Positions 8,570-15,875 of a DNA stretch of 51,355 bases are shown one piece after another; within the stretch, counting starts at the first letter, position 1; the number at the start of each line of letters is the position of its first letter. Both the position numbers and the translations under genes were made by a program. Location of the stretch: contig JAJVHS010000077.1 of the NCBI GenBank assembly GCA_022072615.1, positions 17,424-68,778 on the forward strand, given 5' to 3'. The notes under the pieces are model-generated. The model saw nothing but the letters and a program-made list of their open reading frames with translations, made no database searches and had not been told where the DNA came from. Source of the stretch: Phycisphaerales bacterium. Lineage in GTDB: Bacteria; Planctomycetota; Phycisphaerae; Phycisphaerales; UBA1924.

Positions 8570-9457
8570 ATGTTTCGGTTCGACTCTCTTTCGCTGGGGT
8601 CCCGGCTCGGCGGTGCGTTCTCGGCGATGCGGGGCGGGCTGGGCCTTCAGGGGGCACCGCGAGGCCTCGCCGACGCCGTGCTGCGGGCGGCAATGCCCGC
8701 CCCAGTCGGCCTCCTGACGCAGCTGGCGCCCCTGGCGGGCGCCCTGGTCTCGAGGTCCTCGGCCGGCCAGGCGACATTCCCGACCAACCTCCCGGTCGCC
8801 GCCGAGCCCAACCAGTGCAGCGTCCTGAACCTCGCCAAGGAGCTTGCGCCGCTTGCGAACAACGCGTATAACCCCTCGTCCCTGCGCGGCTTAACGCTCG
8901 AGCGCTCGGTCGAGGGAACGCACGGATTCGCGGCGGCGGTCTACAAGGGCCAGGTCGAGGGCCGTCAACAGATTGTGATCGCCATGCGGGGCACGGATGA
9001 CGATGCAGACTGGGGCCAGAACCGCGCCAGCGTCGTTACTGTCCCCGAGCAGTACGACCAGGCTCTGGCGCTGGTCCGCGAGGTCGCGATCCAGAACCCC
9101 GGCGCGGAGATCATCCTCACGGGCCATTCGCTGGGCGGCGCACTCGCCGCGTACTCGGGCATCCTGGCGGATCACCCGGCCATGATCTTCAACGCGGCGG
9201 GGACCGACGGCCCGCAGGCCGCGGCGCTCGGGCCGGGGATGAACACCTCGGCGGAGAACATCGTCCAGGTCAATGCGTCGTGCGACGCCCTGACCCAGAA
9301 CCCGATCTCACGCCGCCTGGCGGGCCAACCCTGGAACCCCCGCGCCACGTACGTGGTCGAGTCCGAGGGATCGGTGTGGAACCGCGAGTGCCACTCGATG
9401 GATCCGCTGAACAACAACATCCAGCGGCTCGAAGAGCTCACGCCCGCAGGGGAGTGA
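8570..9457 (+). CDS. Class 3 lipase-like alpha/beta hydrolase without signal peptide
   Basis: The 295-residue protein carries the lipase nucleophile elbow TGHSLGGALAAYSG with Ser187, preceded by a substrate-pocket strand IVIAMRGTDDDADWGQN. This is the layout of lipase class 3 / DUF2974-like hydrolases. A later Asp (in QVNASCDALTQN) and His (in ECHSMDPLNNN) are the likely remaining triad residues. The first 65 or so residues are not a Sec signal: they are Gly/Ala/Leu-rich with arginines (SLSLGSRLGGAFSAMRGGLG). Start ATG 8570 is set by AAGGAG at 8558-8563; an in-frame ATG at 8528 lacks a site. A hydrolase with a non-classical N terminus next to an export apparatus suggests an exported enzyme, but this is inference. 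Confidence 0.85.
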   Translation: MFRFDSLSLGSRLGGAFSAMRGGLGLQGAPRGLADAVLRAAMPAPVGLLTQLAPLAGALVSRSSAGQATFPTNLPVAAEPNQCSVLNLAKELAPLANNAYNPSSLRGLTLERSVEGTHGFAAAVYKGQVEGRQQIVIAMRGTDDDADWGQNRASVVTVPEQYDQALALVREVAIQNPGAEIILTGHSLGGALAAYSGILADHPAMIFNAAGTDGPQAAALGPGMNTSAENIVQVNASCDALTQNPISRRLAGQPWNPRATYVVESEGSVWNRECHSMDPLNNNIQRLEELTPAGE

Positions 9458-9482
9458 ACATCCCTCAGACGACGGTGCACAC

Positions 9483-9513
9483 CTCCCCGGTCCCAGAGCC
9501 GGGGAGCGTGCTT
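9483..9513 (+). terminator. Hairpin terminator after the lipase gene
   Basis: CTCCCCGG at 9483-9490 pairs perfectly with CCGGGGAG at 9499-9506 across an 8-base loop, followed by a short T-rich segment (CGTGCTTTG). It lies 25 bases after the lipase stop. The T-tract is weak, so termination may be partial. Confidence 0.6.
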
Positions 9514-9643
9514 TGATAGGGGATACGCAAACCCGGCATGGTGTGAAAAGAACGTACGCGTTCTGCAACAGAACGGTCCTGGAACGGATGATCCTTGCGG
9601 CGGCGCACACCGCGAGCCGCCGACGCACGCAAAGGGGACATCC

Positions 9644-9847
9644 ATGAGCATCGCACAGACCGAATCACCGCGAACCTTCCAGGCGGTCCGGCCGCGCGGT
9701 ACCGGGACGAGCCAGGCCGCGCCGGGCGGCGAGCCCGCACGTCCGGTGCAGCAGAATCCCGAGGCCGAGCGCATCCAGGCTCGCCTGGCCTCTGTCCACA
9801 CCGCGGCTGCGGGACGTCTCGGGGATGTCTTTGCGAACCTGATCTGA
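9644..9847 (+). CDS. 67-residue polar peptide of unknown function
   Basis: No family recognised. The start ATG 9644 has a strong AAAGGGGA at 9631-9638, and a strong terminator follows at 9894, so it is probably a real transcript. The first 45 residues are rich in Ser, Thr, Gln, Pro, Gly and Arg with no hydrophobic core (SIAQTESPRTFQAVRPRGTG). The last 25 form a predicted amphipathic helix (RIQARLASVHTAAAGRLGDV). A disordered polar N terminus with a C-terminal helix is typical of small type III substrates or chaperones but is not diagnostic. It sits between the lipase and the glycine-rich gene of the same cassette. Confidence 0.65.
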   Translation: MSIAQTESPRTFQAVRPRGTGTSQAAPGGEPARPVQQNPEAERIQARLASVHTAAAGRLGDVFANLI

Positions 9848-9890
9848 ACGTGCCGCCGCACCTTCTGCGTGCACGCTCTCTGAGTGATCG

Positions 9891-9927
9891 AACGGACCGC
9901 CGATACGCCGGCGGTCCTGTTCTTTTC
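9891..9927 (+). terminator. Strong intrinsic terminator after the 67-residue gene
   Basis: GGACCGCCG at 9894-9902 and CGGCGGTCC at 9909-9917 form a perfect 9-bp stem with a six-base loop, followed by TGTTCTTTTCT. This is a standard rho-independent terminator, implying that the next cassette gene has its own promoter. Confidence 0.85.
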
Positions 9928-10071
9928 TGCCGCGTTGTGCGCGGTTTGCGGCGCGTTGTGCGAGAAATCACGCCAGTGGACGCAACGAACGCCGTCTGCG
10001 CCCGATCACCTGGTGTCGCGTTGATTGCAACGCATCATCAAGCAACACAGCACACACACAAGGAGTTGGTC

Positions 10072-10440
10072 ATGGGCTTCTCAATCGGCAAGATCTTCAA
10101 GGGCGTCGTGAACTTCGGCAGCAAGGTCCTCGGCGGCTCGGTGGGCGGGTTCCTGGGCGGCGGCCCGCTCGGCGCTCTGTTCGGCGGGCTCTCGAACCTC
10201 ACGGGCGGGCTCCTGAGCAAGCCTCAGTCCCAGCTCCCCAGCATGCAGTCGAGCATCTTCCCGTCGCCCCTGGGCGGTGACCAGACCTCGGGCCTGCTGG
10301 GCGTGATCAACCGCCTCGTCTCGGTCCTGTCAAGCGTCGTGAACGGCCTGCTTTCCAAGCTCACGGGCGGCAGCCCCCAGGAGCAGGCTCCCGTGAAGGC
10401 CCTGAGCACGCAGCAGGATGCGCTCAGCAACGTCGCCTGA
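10072..10440 (+). CDS. Glycine-rich hydrophobic small protein (unknown)
   Basis: The 122-residue product begins at ATG 10072 after AAGGAG at 10060-10065. Residues 1-50 are Gly-rich and hydrophobic with two lysines near the start (MGFSIGKIFKGVVNFGSKVL, then VGGFLGGGPLGALFGGL). A Ser/Pro/Gln-rich segment is followed by a second amphipathic stretch (GVINRLVSVLSSVVNGLLSK). No recognised domain and no signal cleavage site. Such sequences can insert into membranes (translocator- or bacteriocin-like) or be disordered cargo. The helix around residues 80-98 resembles one in the following gene product (FMSVIENLISVIEGIISRLA), which suggests a common function within the cassette. Confidence 0.7.
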   Translation: MGFSIGKIFKGVVNFGSKVLGGSVGGFLGGGPLGALFGGLSNLTGGLLSKPQSQLPSMQSSIFPSPLGGDQTSGLLGVINRLVSVLSSVVNGLLSKLTGGSPQEQAPVKALSTQQDALSNVA

Positions 10441-10536
10441 GCCGCATCCCGGCGCCGCGCATGCCGCGTTTGAACACCGCGCTTCCGACCGTTTCACGCC
10501 ACATCCGACACGCACACACTTGAGGGAGTCTGAATC

Positions 10537-11193
10537 ATGAACAGCGTCAACACCTTCCGCCCCGCCATCGACAAGAGGTACCTGACCAATCCGGGCGCCG
10601 ACCTCAACGGCGGCATCCGCTTCGGCGACAGCCAGTCCTTCCGCTGCCGCATGCCGGGGATGAACCTCGAGCAGTTCCCGACGATCCGCCCCGACGTGTC
10701 CAACCCGTTCATGAGCGTGATCGAGAATCTCATCAGCGTGATTGAAGGGATCATCTCCCGTCTGGCCGCCGCCCTTGGACAGCAGCAGGGACAGGGAGGC
10801 GTCCAGCCGGCCCCCGGCGGTACCACTCCTCCCGATGGTGCGGGCACGGGCACCGGTGGGACCGGCAGCACCGGAAGCACCGGCGGGACCGGTGGCACGG
10901 GTGGCACCGGCGGCACGGGCAGCACCGGCAACAGCGGCGGGACCGGCGGAACCGGCGAGACGGCGCCCCCCAAGGACGACATGCCCGCCGACGGGTGCGA
11001 TGTCCGCACGCGTTTCCCGCTCACCACCATCGAGGGGATCAAGTCGGGCCAGGCCCGCAAGCTCGCCAAGGAGAAAGGCTGGAAGGTGCGGATCATCAAG
11101 CAGGGCCAGAAGATCCCGCCGGACTTCCGCAACGACCGGATCACCCTGGTGGTCGACAAGCGCGGCAAGGTCAAGGACGCACACTACTGCTGA
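10537..11193 (+). CDS. I78-type serine protease inhibitor with Gly-Thr linker
   Basis: The 218-residue protein has three parts. Residues 1-90 are an N-terminal region with an amphipathic helix (SVIENLISVIEGIISRLAAA). Residues 100-147 are a Gly/Thr/Ser repeat linker. The C-terminal domain (about 152-218) matches the potato inhibitor I / I78 pattern: a helix (SGQARKLAKEKGW), VRIIKQGQKIPPDFRNDRI, TLVVDKRGKVKDAHYC. Cys at both ends (CDVRTRF and the terminal Cys) could form a disulfide. I78 proteins are usually secreted with a Sec signal; none is seen here, suggesting another export route or cytoplasmic action. Start ATG 10537 follows GAGGGAG at 10522-10528. It is the last gene of the cassette and is followed by a strong terminator. 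Confidence 0.78.
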   Translation: MNSVNTFRPAIDKRYLTNPGADLNGGIRFGDSQSFRCRMPGMNLEQFPTIRPDVSNPFMSVIENLISVIEGIISRLAAALGQQQGQGGVQPAPGGTTPPDGAGTGTGGTGSTGSTGGTGGTGGTGGTGSTGNSGGTGGTGETAPPKDDMPADGCDVRTRFPLTTIEGIKSGQARKLAKEKGWKVRIIKQGQKIPPDFRNDRITLVVDKRGKVKDAHYC

Positions 11194-11228
11194 TCGATCC
11201 GCCTGCTGAACACCCCTCCCTCGCATGC

Positions 11229-11263
11229 ACGCCCGGGCCCTCGGCCCGGGCGTTGCACTTTCT
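11229..11263 (+). terminator. Terminator closing the post-flhB cassette
   Basis: ACGCCCGGGCC (11229-11239) and GGCCCGGGCGT (11243-11253) form a perfect 11-bp stem with a 3-base loop, followed by TGCACTTTCT. It lies 36 bases past the I78 gene. Confidence 0.8.
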
Positions 11264-11613
11264 GCCGGCGGGGCGTTCCGGGCCCACCCGCCCGCACCCA
11301 AACGCGACTCACAGAACTCACTGCCCGCGATCACCGAGAGAGAACGTCCTTGCGGTGTGGCGGAGGCAGCCCGACGGGCTCACGGGTACTCATGCGCGAT
11401 GCGTCAAAGAGTGCGGGCAGGTAAACACCCAACTCCGACGGCTCTCGGCCGAAGCGGAACTTCAGAAGGCGAACCTGCGAGCGGCGGCCGGCCCAGTCGT
11501 CTGAGCCCGGCATAGCGTTGTCACGGCGGTCGAGCACGTCCGGGCCCGGCTTGGCGTTGAGCGAGCGGCGGGCGTGCAGCGGGTGATCGGACTGCCCCCG
11601 CGTAGCATTCGGA
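11264..11613 (+). other. Intergenic region without a supported gene
   Basis: About 350 bases with no recognisable RNA gene, repeat or convincing coding sequence. A minus-strand frame crosses it but also runs through the next gene and matches nothing I know. It presumably holds the promoter of the zinc-ribbon gene. Confidence 0.4.
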
Positions 11614-12063
11614 ATGGTTTTCAGCCCGGCGCCGTTGATCGATCCGGCCCTCGAGCTGAGCCGCAGCGACCGACGACTGATCCTGCGTGCGGCGTGGCGG
11701 CGCTGGTTTCGCAGGCCCATCCACGCCGCGCTGTACGCGGCAGGGCTGATCGTCCTGATGCTGACCTTCATGTTCCTGCCCGGATTGTTCGAGGCCGCGT
11801 TGGGTGGCCATCGGTGGTATCTCACGTTGATCTGGTTCGGCTTGTACCTCGTCGGCCTGTTCGGCGTGCTCTGGGCCCTGCGTCAGTGGGAACTCGCCCC
11901 GTGCGTCTATGCGGAGCTGCGCGCCCGCGGGCACGAAGTCTGCCCGGGGTGCGGATACGTGCTCACGGGCCTGCAGCCCGCTTCGCAGCGCACGTGCCCG
12001 GAGTGTGGTGCGACCGGCGAGGCGCTGTGTGACGCATCATCAGGGGCGAGCAGGCGAACGTAA
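11614..12063 (+). CDS. Two-helix membrane protein with C-terminal zinc ribbon
   Basis: The 149-residue product has two hydrophobic segments (HAALYAAGLIVLMLTFMFLP and LTLIWFGLYLVGLFGVLWAL) followed by a cytoplasmic-type zinc ribbon: VCPGCGYVLTGLQPASQRTCPECG. The CPxCGYxLxGL...CPECG pattern is very common in planctomycete membrane proteins of unknown role. The N terminus before the first helix is Arg-rich, favouring an inside orientation. ATG 11614 has only a weak ribosome site. It stands alone between two terminators. Function unknown; the ribbon probably binds one zinc via four cysteines. Confidence 0.75.
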   Translation: MVFSPAPLIDPALELSRSDRRLILRAAWRRWFRRPIHAALYAAGLIVLMLTFMFLPGLFEAALGGHRWYLTLIWFGLYLVGLFGVLWALRQWELAPCVYAELRARGHEVCPGCGYVLTGLQPASQRTCPECGATGEALCDASSGASRRT

Positions 12064-12410
12064 CTCCGGGAGTTGGCGCCGTTGACGAATGAGCGGAAGC
12101 CGTTGGCGAGTTTGCCGTCGCGTGTACCGCTGCTCGAGCACCGCTCCTCCACCCGTTTGGGTCGCTCAATACGGAGCTTATCGCAGAAACAATCTGGGCG
12201 ACCCAAGGCGTCGCCAGCGCGGGGCTCCGCTCGTGCTACCGACAGGTGAGGTCGTTTCTCGCGAGCGTGCGATGGATCGAGAACGCTGACCGGTCCGGCG
12301 CTTGTCTTCACTGCAGGCCGGAATCGCCGAGCCCGTTGTCGTTTCCGTGGCTGATGCCCGGCCCGTCATGACGAGCCGGATTGTTCGCTGTCGCGATCCG
12401 TCGACCTACG
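12064..12410. other. Intergenic region between convergent units
   Basis: About 350 bases between the zinc-ribbon gene and the terminator of the stress island. Short frames occur on both strands, but none has a ribosome site, a recognisable product or continuity. No RNA gene seen. Confidence 0.4.
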
Positions 12411-12443
12411 AACAATGAAAGCGGCCCCGGTGCGCGGGGCCGC
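12411..12443 (-). terminator. Intrinsic terminator of the DUF2383 gene (minus strand)
   Basis: GCGGCCCCG (12421-12429) pairs with CGGGGCCGC (12435-12443). On the minus strand the hairpin is followed by TTTCATTGTT (12420-12411). It lies 55 bases downstream of the minus-strand gene ending at 12498. Confidence 0.75.
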
Positions 12444-12497
12444 GGGCGAGGTCAATCACGTTGTGGACGTGGCGCGCGAGCGTCGACGGGACTTGTT

Positions 12498-13490
12498 CTA
12501 GCGCCGCTCGGAGTCCAGCTGGTCCCGCCATGCCTTCACGAGATCATGGGCACGACGCGCCTGCGAGTACTGCCGTCTCCGGGTGTCACGGACGTCCATG
12601 GTCAGCTTGTCGCTGTCGAGCACGTCCTCGTAGGCCTCCTTGACCGAGTCCTCGCCGCGCTCGCAGGCGTTGAGGATGGCCTGGTCACCACCGCCCATCG
12701 CGGTGGTCAGCGACATCCATGCGCGGTTCATCGCGCCGGACATGCTGCCGCCGTCGACGGGGTCCTCGCCGCGTGTCGCGACGAGCGGCTTGAGTTCCGC
12801 CACGAACTGCTCGCGTTCGGTGACGAGCTGCCGCATCGCGCCGCGGTAGACCGGGCTCGACATCTTCTCGGCCGCCGCGCGGTACCCGGTGATGCTGTCG
12901 TTGAGGACGCGGATGATGGAGTTGACCTTGTCCGCCGATTCCGCACTTGACGCGCCGTGCTGGTTCGAACCGTCCCGGCCTTTCAGCCGGTCCCAGGCGT
13001 CGCGAGACGCGTCGCGGACCTTGTCCCAGCCGAGCTCGGAGGGCCGCTCGCGTTCCCACTTGGTGCGCAGCGATCCTTCGGCTTCCTCGTAGGTCCAGCC
13101 GGGGTTCGAGGAGTAGGCGCCGATCGTTTCGCGGTAAGCCGGCTCGAAGTCCTCCCACCTGTATCCGACGCCATAGTCGCGGGTGGGGAAGGTGGTACGC
13201 CAGTAATCGAGCTCGACGGTGGGGTTGACGGCTTCCGCGATGCCCTTGCCCACCAGGCCTCCTGCGACACCTCCGATCGCGGCGCCGGCGACCGTGCCGA
13301 CCGGACCCGCGACGGATCCAACCGCCGCGCCGACCGCGCCGCCGGCTCCGGCGCCGATTCCCGCCCCGACGGGGTGAGCGCCCGGCGCGTCGGTGATCGG
13401 GTCGCGGTTTGCGGGGTTGCGATCAAGGCGCTCGCGATCGGCGTCGCGGCCCGGAGTGTTGCTCGATCGGGGAGTCGTGTTTCGATCCAT
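12498..13490 (-). CDS. PA2169-type (DUF2383) four-helix-bundle stress protein
   Basis: From ATG 13490 (preceded on the minus strand by AAGGAACC) the product has 330 residues. After a charged Asn/Asp/Arg-rich head comes a Gly/Ala/Val repeat (about 45-85: GAGIGAGAGGAVGAAVGSVA) that resembles glycine-zipper domains. A charged middle with paired Trp/Tyr motifs (YGVGYRWEDFEPAYRETIG) follows, and then a C-terminal domain (about 205-325) with the DUF2383 layout: INxLND-like IRVLNDSITGYRAAAEKM, MRQLVTEREQFVAEL, GSMSGAMNRAWMSL, ILNACERGEDSVKEAYEDVL. DUF2383 is a ferritin-like four-helix fold often found with stress genes. It is 52 bases downstream of the sigma factor gene and probably co-transcribed with it. 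Confidence 0.85.
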   Translation of the reverse strand: MDRNTTPRSSNTPGRDADRERLDRNPANRDPITDAPGAHPVGAGIGAGAGGAVGAAVGSVAGPVGTVAGAAIGGVAGGLVGKGIAEAVNPTVELDYWRTTFPTRDYGVGYRWEDFEPAYRETIGAYSSNPGWTYEEAEGSLRTKWERERPSELGWDKVRDASRDAWDRLKGRDGSNQHGASSAESADKVNSIIRVLNDSITGYRAAAEKMSSPVYRGAMRQLVTEREQFVAELKPLVATRGEDPVDGGSMSGAMNRAWMSLTTAMGGGDQAILNACERGEDSVKEAYEDVLDSDKLTMDVRDTRRRQYSQARRAHDLVKAWRDQLDSERR

Positions 13491-13542
13491 GTGATGGTTC
13501 CTTGGGTGTGAGGATTCTCTGAGGAGAACAACGCGGGAGGGC

Positions 13543-14343
13543 TCAGGCCCTGGTCGCGACGGCGCGGAGCCGGTGCATCGCTCGGTCAAGGGCGGATCTC
13601 ACCATCCGCGGCGCCATGCCGGTCGACCGGGAAAGATCGCGGATCGTCGCCGGTGAGGAGGAATCGAGCCCGAAGCGCCTGACCACGAGCGTGCGTTCCT
13701 CCAGGGGCATCGTCCTGAGCAGGGCTTCGATCCACGACGAGGTCCGGCTGTTGTCCTCCGTGGAAGGGGCCGCGGGCTCCAGAGGGCCGGCGAGCACGTC
13801 CGGCGCATCCTGGCCGGCGCGGGGCTGGTCGATGCTCAGCACCACCGCGCCGCGGCGCTCGAGCGCCTCGTGGACCTCCGCCACCGACAACCGAGCGAGC
13901 TGGGCGATCTCTCGCGCCGAGGGCCGGCGGCCGGTCGTGTTCTCGATCTTGCGAGCCGCCGCCCAGACGCGGTTCAGCTTGGCCCGCGTCCGGCCGGAAA
14001 GACGGATGGTCTGGTGGGAGTCGCGTGCGGCGTGCCGCATCGCATGGCGGATCCATGTGGCCGCGTACGCGGTGAACGGCACCGTGGAGTCGAGGTTGTA
14101 TCCCTTCGCGGCCTGCAGCAGCGCGATCGCGCCCTCGGAGATGAACTCCTCTGGCGGCATGGCGCGCGTCGACTGAGACCGTGCCATCCGCATGATCAGC
14201 GGCAGGCAGAGCTCCATGAGCTTGCCCTCCGCGCCGCCGACTCCGGCCTGCACTTCACGGATCAGCTCGAGGCAGCGGTCCTGATCGATCACCGGGAAAC
14301 CCGCCGGGGTCGCGGTCGTTTGTGCGTTCGTCGCGGTGCTCAT
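13543..14343 (-). CDS. Sigma-70-family RNA polymerase sigma factor
   Basis: The 266-residue protein contains region 2 (LPLIMRMARSQSTRAMPPEE, EGAIALLQAAKGYNLDSTVP, then FTAYAATWIRHAMRHAARDS), region 3 (RTRAKLNRVWAAARKIE, RRPSAREIAQLARLSVAEVH) and region 4 (MPLEERTLVVRRFGLDS, then a helix-turn-helix near TIRDLSRSTGMAPRMVRSAL). This is the RpoH/SigB-like size class rather than an ECF factor. ATG 14343 is preferred because GGAGG lies at 14353-14349; a GTG at 14385 is upstream in frame. It sits within a group of stress-type genes, so it likely directs their transcription. No anti-sigma gene is obvious nearby. Confidence 0.88.
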   Translation of the reverse strand: MSTATNAQTTATPAGFPVIDQDRCLELIREVQAGVGGAEGKLMELCLPLIMRMARSQSTRAMPPEEFISEGAIALLQAAKGYNLDSTVPFTAYAATWIRHAMRHAARDSHQTIRLSGRTRAKLNRVWAAARKIENTTGRRPSAREIAQLARLSVAEVHEALERRGAVVLSIDQPRAGQDAPDVLAGPLEPAAPSTEDNSRTSSWIEALLRTMPLEERTLVVRRFGLDSSSPATIRDLSRSTGMAPRMVRSALDRAMHRLRAVATRA

Positions 14344-14422
14344 CCATGCCTCCGTAGGGGAAGAGGGTTTGGTCGGTTCAGTCACGGGGACTCAGCGTGC
14401 CGCACTTGGGAGTCGTCCCTGC

Positions 14423-14611
14423 TCAGGCCGTCACGCGGCCGCGCGGGCCCGGACCGAGCAGGAAATACAGGATCATGCCGACAACCGGCAGCGCGAGGAT
14501 CGCGATCACCCAGAGCACCTTTGCCAGCGTCGAGGCATCGCTCTGAAGCACGCTGACGAGTGCAATCACATCGAGCACGAGAACGATAAAGGCGAGGAGT
14601 GAAGTGATCAT
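14423..14611 (-). CDS. Small PLDc_N-type membrane protein
   Basis: The 62-residue product has two membrane helices (ITSLLAFIVLVLDVIALVSV and LAKVLWVIAILALPVVGMIL) and ends YFLLGPGPRG. That is the pattern of the phospholipase-D nuclease N-terminal (PLDc_N) domain when it occurs as a stand-alone peptide. The W-x-x-x-x-L-x-x-P-x-x-G-x-x-x-Y-x-x-G core is visible. The start at 14611 is by the domain boundary; the ribosome site is weak. It is 79 bases upstream of the sigma factor gene on the same strand and may share its transcript. Function unknown. Confidence 0.78.
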   Translation of the reverse strand: MITSLLAFIVLVLDVIALVSVLQSDASTLAKVLWVIAILALPVVGMILYFLLGPGPRGRVTA

Positions 14612-14815
14612 GCGTGATGTACCCTGTGTTCGGCGAGACATCTCGGGTGTCCATGTCTGCTCGCGACCTTTTATACGCTGTGAGCCGTGGCATCCTGCTG
14701 AACGTCCAATGAATCGGGACTCATCGCTCGTCGAATCGTTGATTGCTTGTATCAGCCGCCCGTTCCCGCGCTGCACGGTTTCAAGGGCCGTGGTTCGACC
14801 CGCATGCGGGACGTC

Positions 14816-14860
14816 AAAAAACGCAAGCCCGGACCGGCAAGACGTTCTCACCGGTCCGGG
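14816..14860 (-). terminator. Terminator downstream of the YciF-like gene (minus strand)
   Basis: CCCGGACCGG (14828-14837) pairs with CCGGTCCGGG (14851-14860) in a 10-bp stem. On the minus strand a T-run at 14821-14816 follows seven bases after the stem. It lies 26 bases after the stop of the gene at 14886. Confidence 0.75.
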
Positions 14861-14885
14861 CGTGGAGGGGGGCATGAAGATTCAT

Positions 14886-15407
14886 TCACCTGGTCGGTTC
14901 GCCCTCGACGGCGAGAGCGGCGGGGTTGACCGCCGATTCGGCGATCTGCGTCAGCAGCTGGTCCGTCTGGGCTTCTTCGTCGAGCGTCTGCTCGGCAAGC
15001 TGCGCCACCTTGTGGTTGCCCGTGCTCTGAGCGAAACTGCGGATACATCCGTAGGCGGCGATCTCGTAGTGCTCGACGCGCTGGAGGCACGCGATCAGCG
15101 CGGCGTCGGAAACCTGCTCATCGGCCGCGTCATCGAGAGTCTCGTTGGTTTCTTCGACCAGGCCGTCAACGGCCGTGCACCGCACGCCGCGAGCGGGGAC
15201 GTTCAGGGACCGGAAGCAGGTCTCCAGCCGCGTGATGTGCGTCGCGGTCTGGTCGCGGTGCTCGGCGATGGCCTCCCGAAGCGCGGGGTTGTGAGCGCTC
15301 TTCTGTGATTTGCCGAGCGCCCTGTGGATCTGCTTCTCGGCGTAGTAGATGTCGCGCAACTGGTGAACCAACAGGTCGCGAAGCGTGCGCATTTTGCCGG
15401 ACTTCAT
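14886..15407 (-). CDS. YciF/DUF892 ferritin-like stress protein
   Basis: The 173-residue protein begins MKSGKMRTLRDLLVHQLRDI and continues YYAEKQIHRALGK, the N-terminal signature of the YciF/DUF892 family, a ferritin-like four-helix bundle. Metal-ligand candidates are Glu in YYAEKQ, EHRDQTATHITRLE, the helix HYEIAAYG and the final EEAQTDQLL. Family members are induced by osmotic and oxidative stress, but their precise chemistry is not settled. The gene lies 55 bases after the upstream minus-strand gene (15463-15774) and has AAGGAG before ATG 15407. Length is normal for the family (about 160-180). Confidence 0.9.
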   Translation of the reverse strand: MKSGKMRTLRDLLVHQLRDIYYAEKQIHRALGKSQKSAHNPALREAIAEHRDQTATHITRLETCFRSLNVPARGVRCTAVDGLVEETNETLDDAADEQVSDAALIACLQRVEHYEIAAYGCIRSFAQSTGNHKVAQLAEQTLDEEAQTDQLLTQIAESAVNPAALAVEGEPTR

Positions 15408-15462
15408 TGAACTGCTCCTTGACTGATCAAGCCGCGCCGACCGTGTCGAGTCGTCGGGTCAT

Positions 15463-15774
15463 TCATTCAACGTTGGGGGTCGTGGGGCTGGTCCCGCCGG
15501 ATATCTGCTGGCCGCTCTGCGCCGCGCCGCGGCCCGCGGCCGAAGAGATTCCAGAGCTCTGCGAACCGGACTTGGTCTCTCCGTCGCAGCCGCAGTCGGT
15601 GGTGGACTCGTCGGACGGGTCGCCCATGCCGGTCTGCTGGCCGCCCGCTTCCGCCTGGCGCGAGTCGGTGCGCTGCTTGCGGGGTCCTTCGTACTCGTAG
15701 CCACCGGGCTGGCCCGCGCCGGGTTGCCCTGCGGTGCCCGGCTTCTGCGGCAAGTTGGAATTCTGGTCGGCCAT
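15463..15774 (-). CDS. Low-complexity hydrophilic protein (unknown)
   Basis: No family recognised. From ATG 15774, with AAGGAG eight bases upstream, the 103-residue product is rich in Gly, Gln, Ser and Pro (NSNLPQKPGTAGQPGAGQPG). It contains a CGCDGETKSGSQ segment, and no hydrophobic stretch long enough for a membrane helix. It looks intrinsically disordered, resembling hydrophilin-like stress proteins. It precedes the YciF-like gene by 55 bases and is likely co-transcribed. A copy of a 17-bp motif shared with other genes of the island is found 67 bases before the start (15841-15857). Confidence 0.65.
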   Translation of the reverse strand: MADQNSNLPQKPGTAGQPGAGQPGGYEYEGPRKQRTDSRQAEAGGQQTGMGDPSDESTTDCGCDGETKSGSQSSGISSAAGRGAAQSGQQISGGTSPTTPNVE

Positions 15775-15840
15775 GGGTGAGCTCCTTGAATGGCGTTTCG
15801 AGTGTGGGTCCAGATACGCTGGAGATGAGTGCCTCGCGGC

Positions 15841-15857
15841 CGTGCCCGAGGCGTGAA
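15841..15857 (-). promoter_or_regulatory. Candidate stress-island promoter motif, copy 1
   Basis: On the plus strand this reads CGTGCCCGAGGCGTGAA. It matches 12 of 17 positions with the copy at 16914-16930 and shares the GSCGTGAA end. It lies 67 bases upstream of the gene starting at 15774. Weakest of the three copies. Confidence 0.3.
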
Positions 15858-15875
15858 CACGACATGAACCACTGA

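Noticed and set aside
11331..11825. 164-codon minus-strand frame across 11264-11613 and the zinc-ribbon gene
   Set aside because: The upstream half looks superficially codon-like, but it overlaps a gene with clear motifs, shows no domain and has no good ribosome site.
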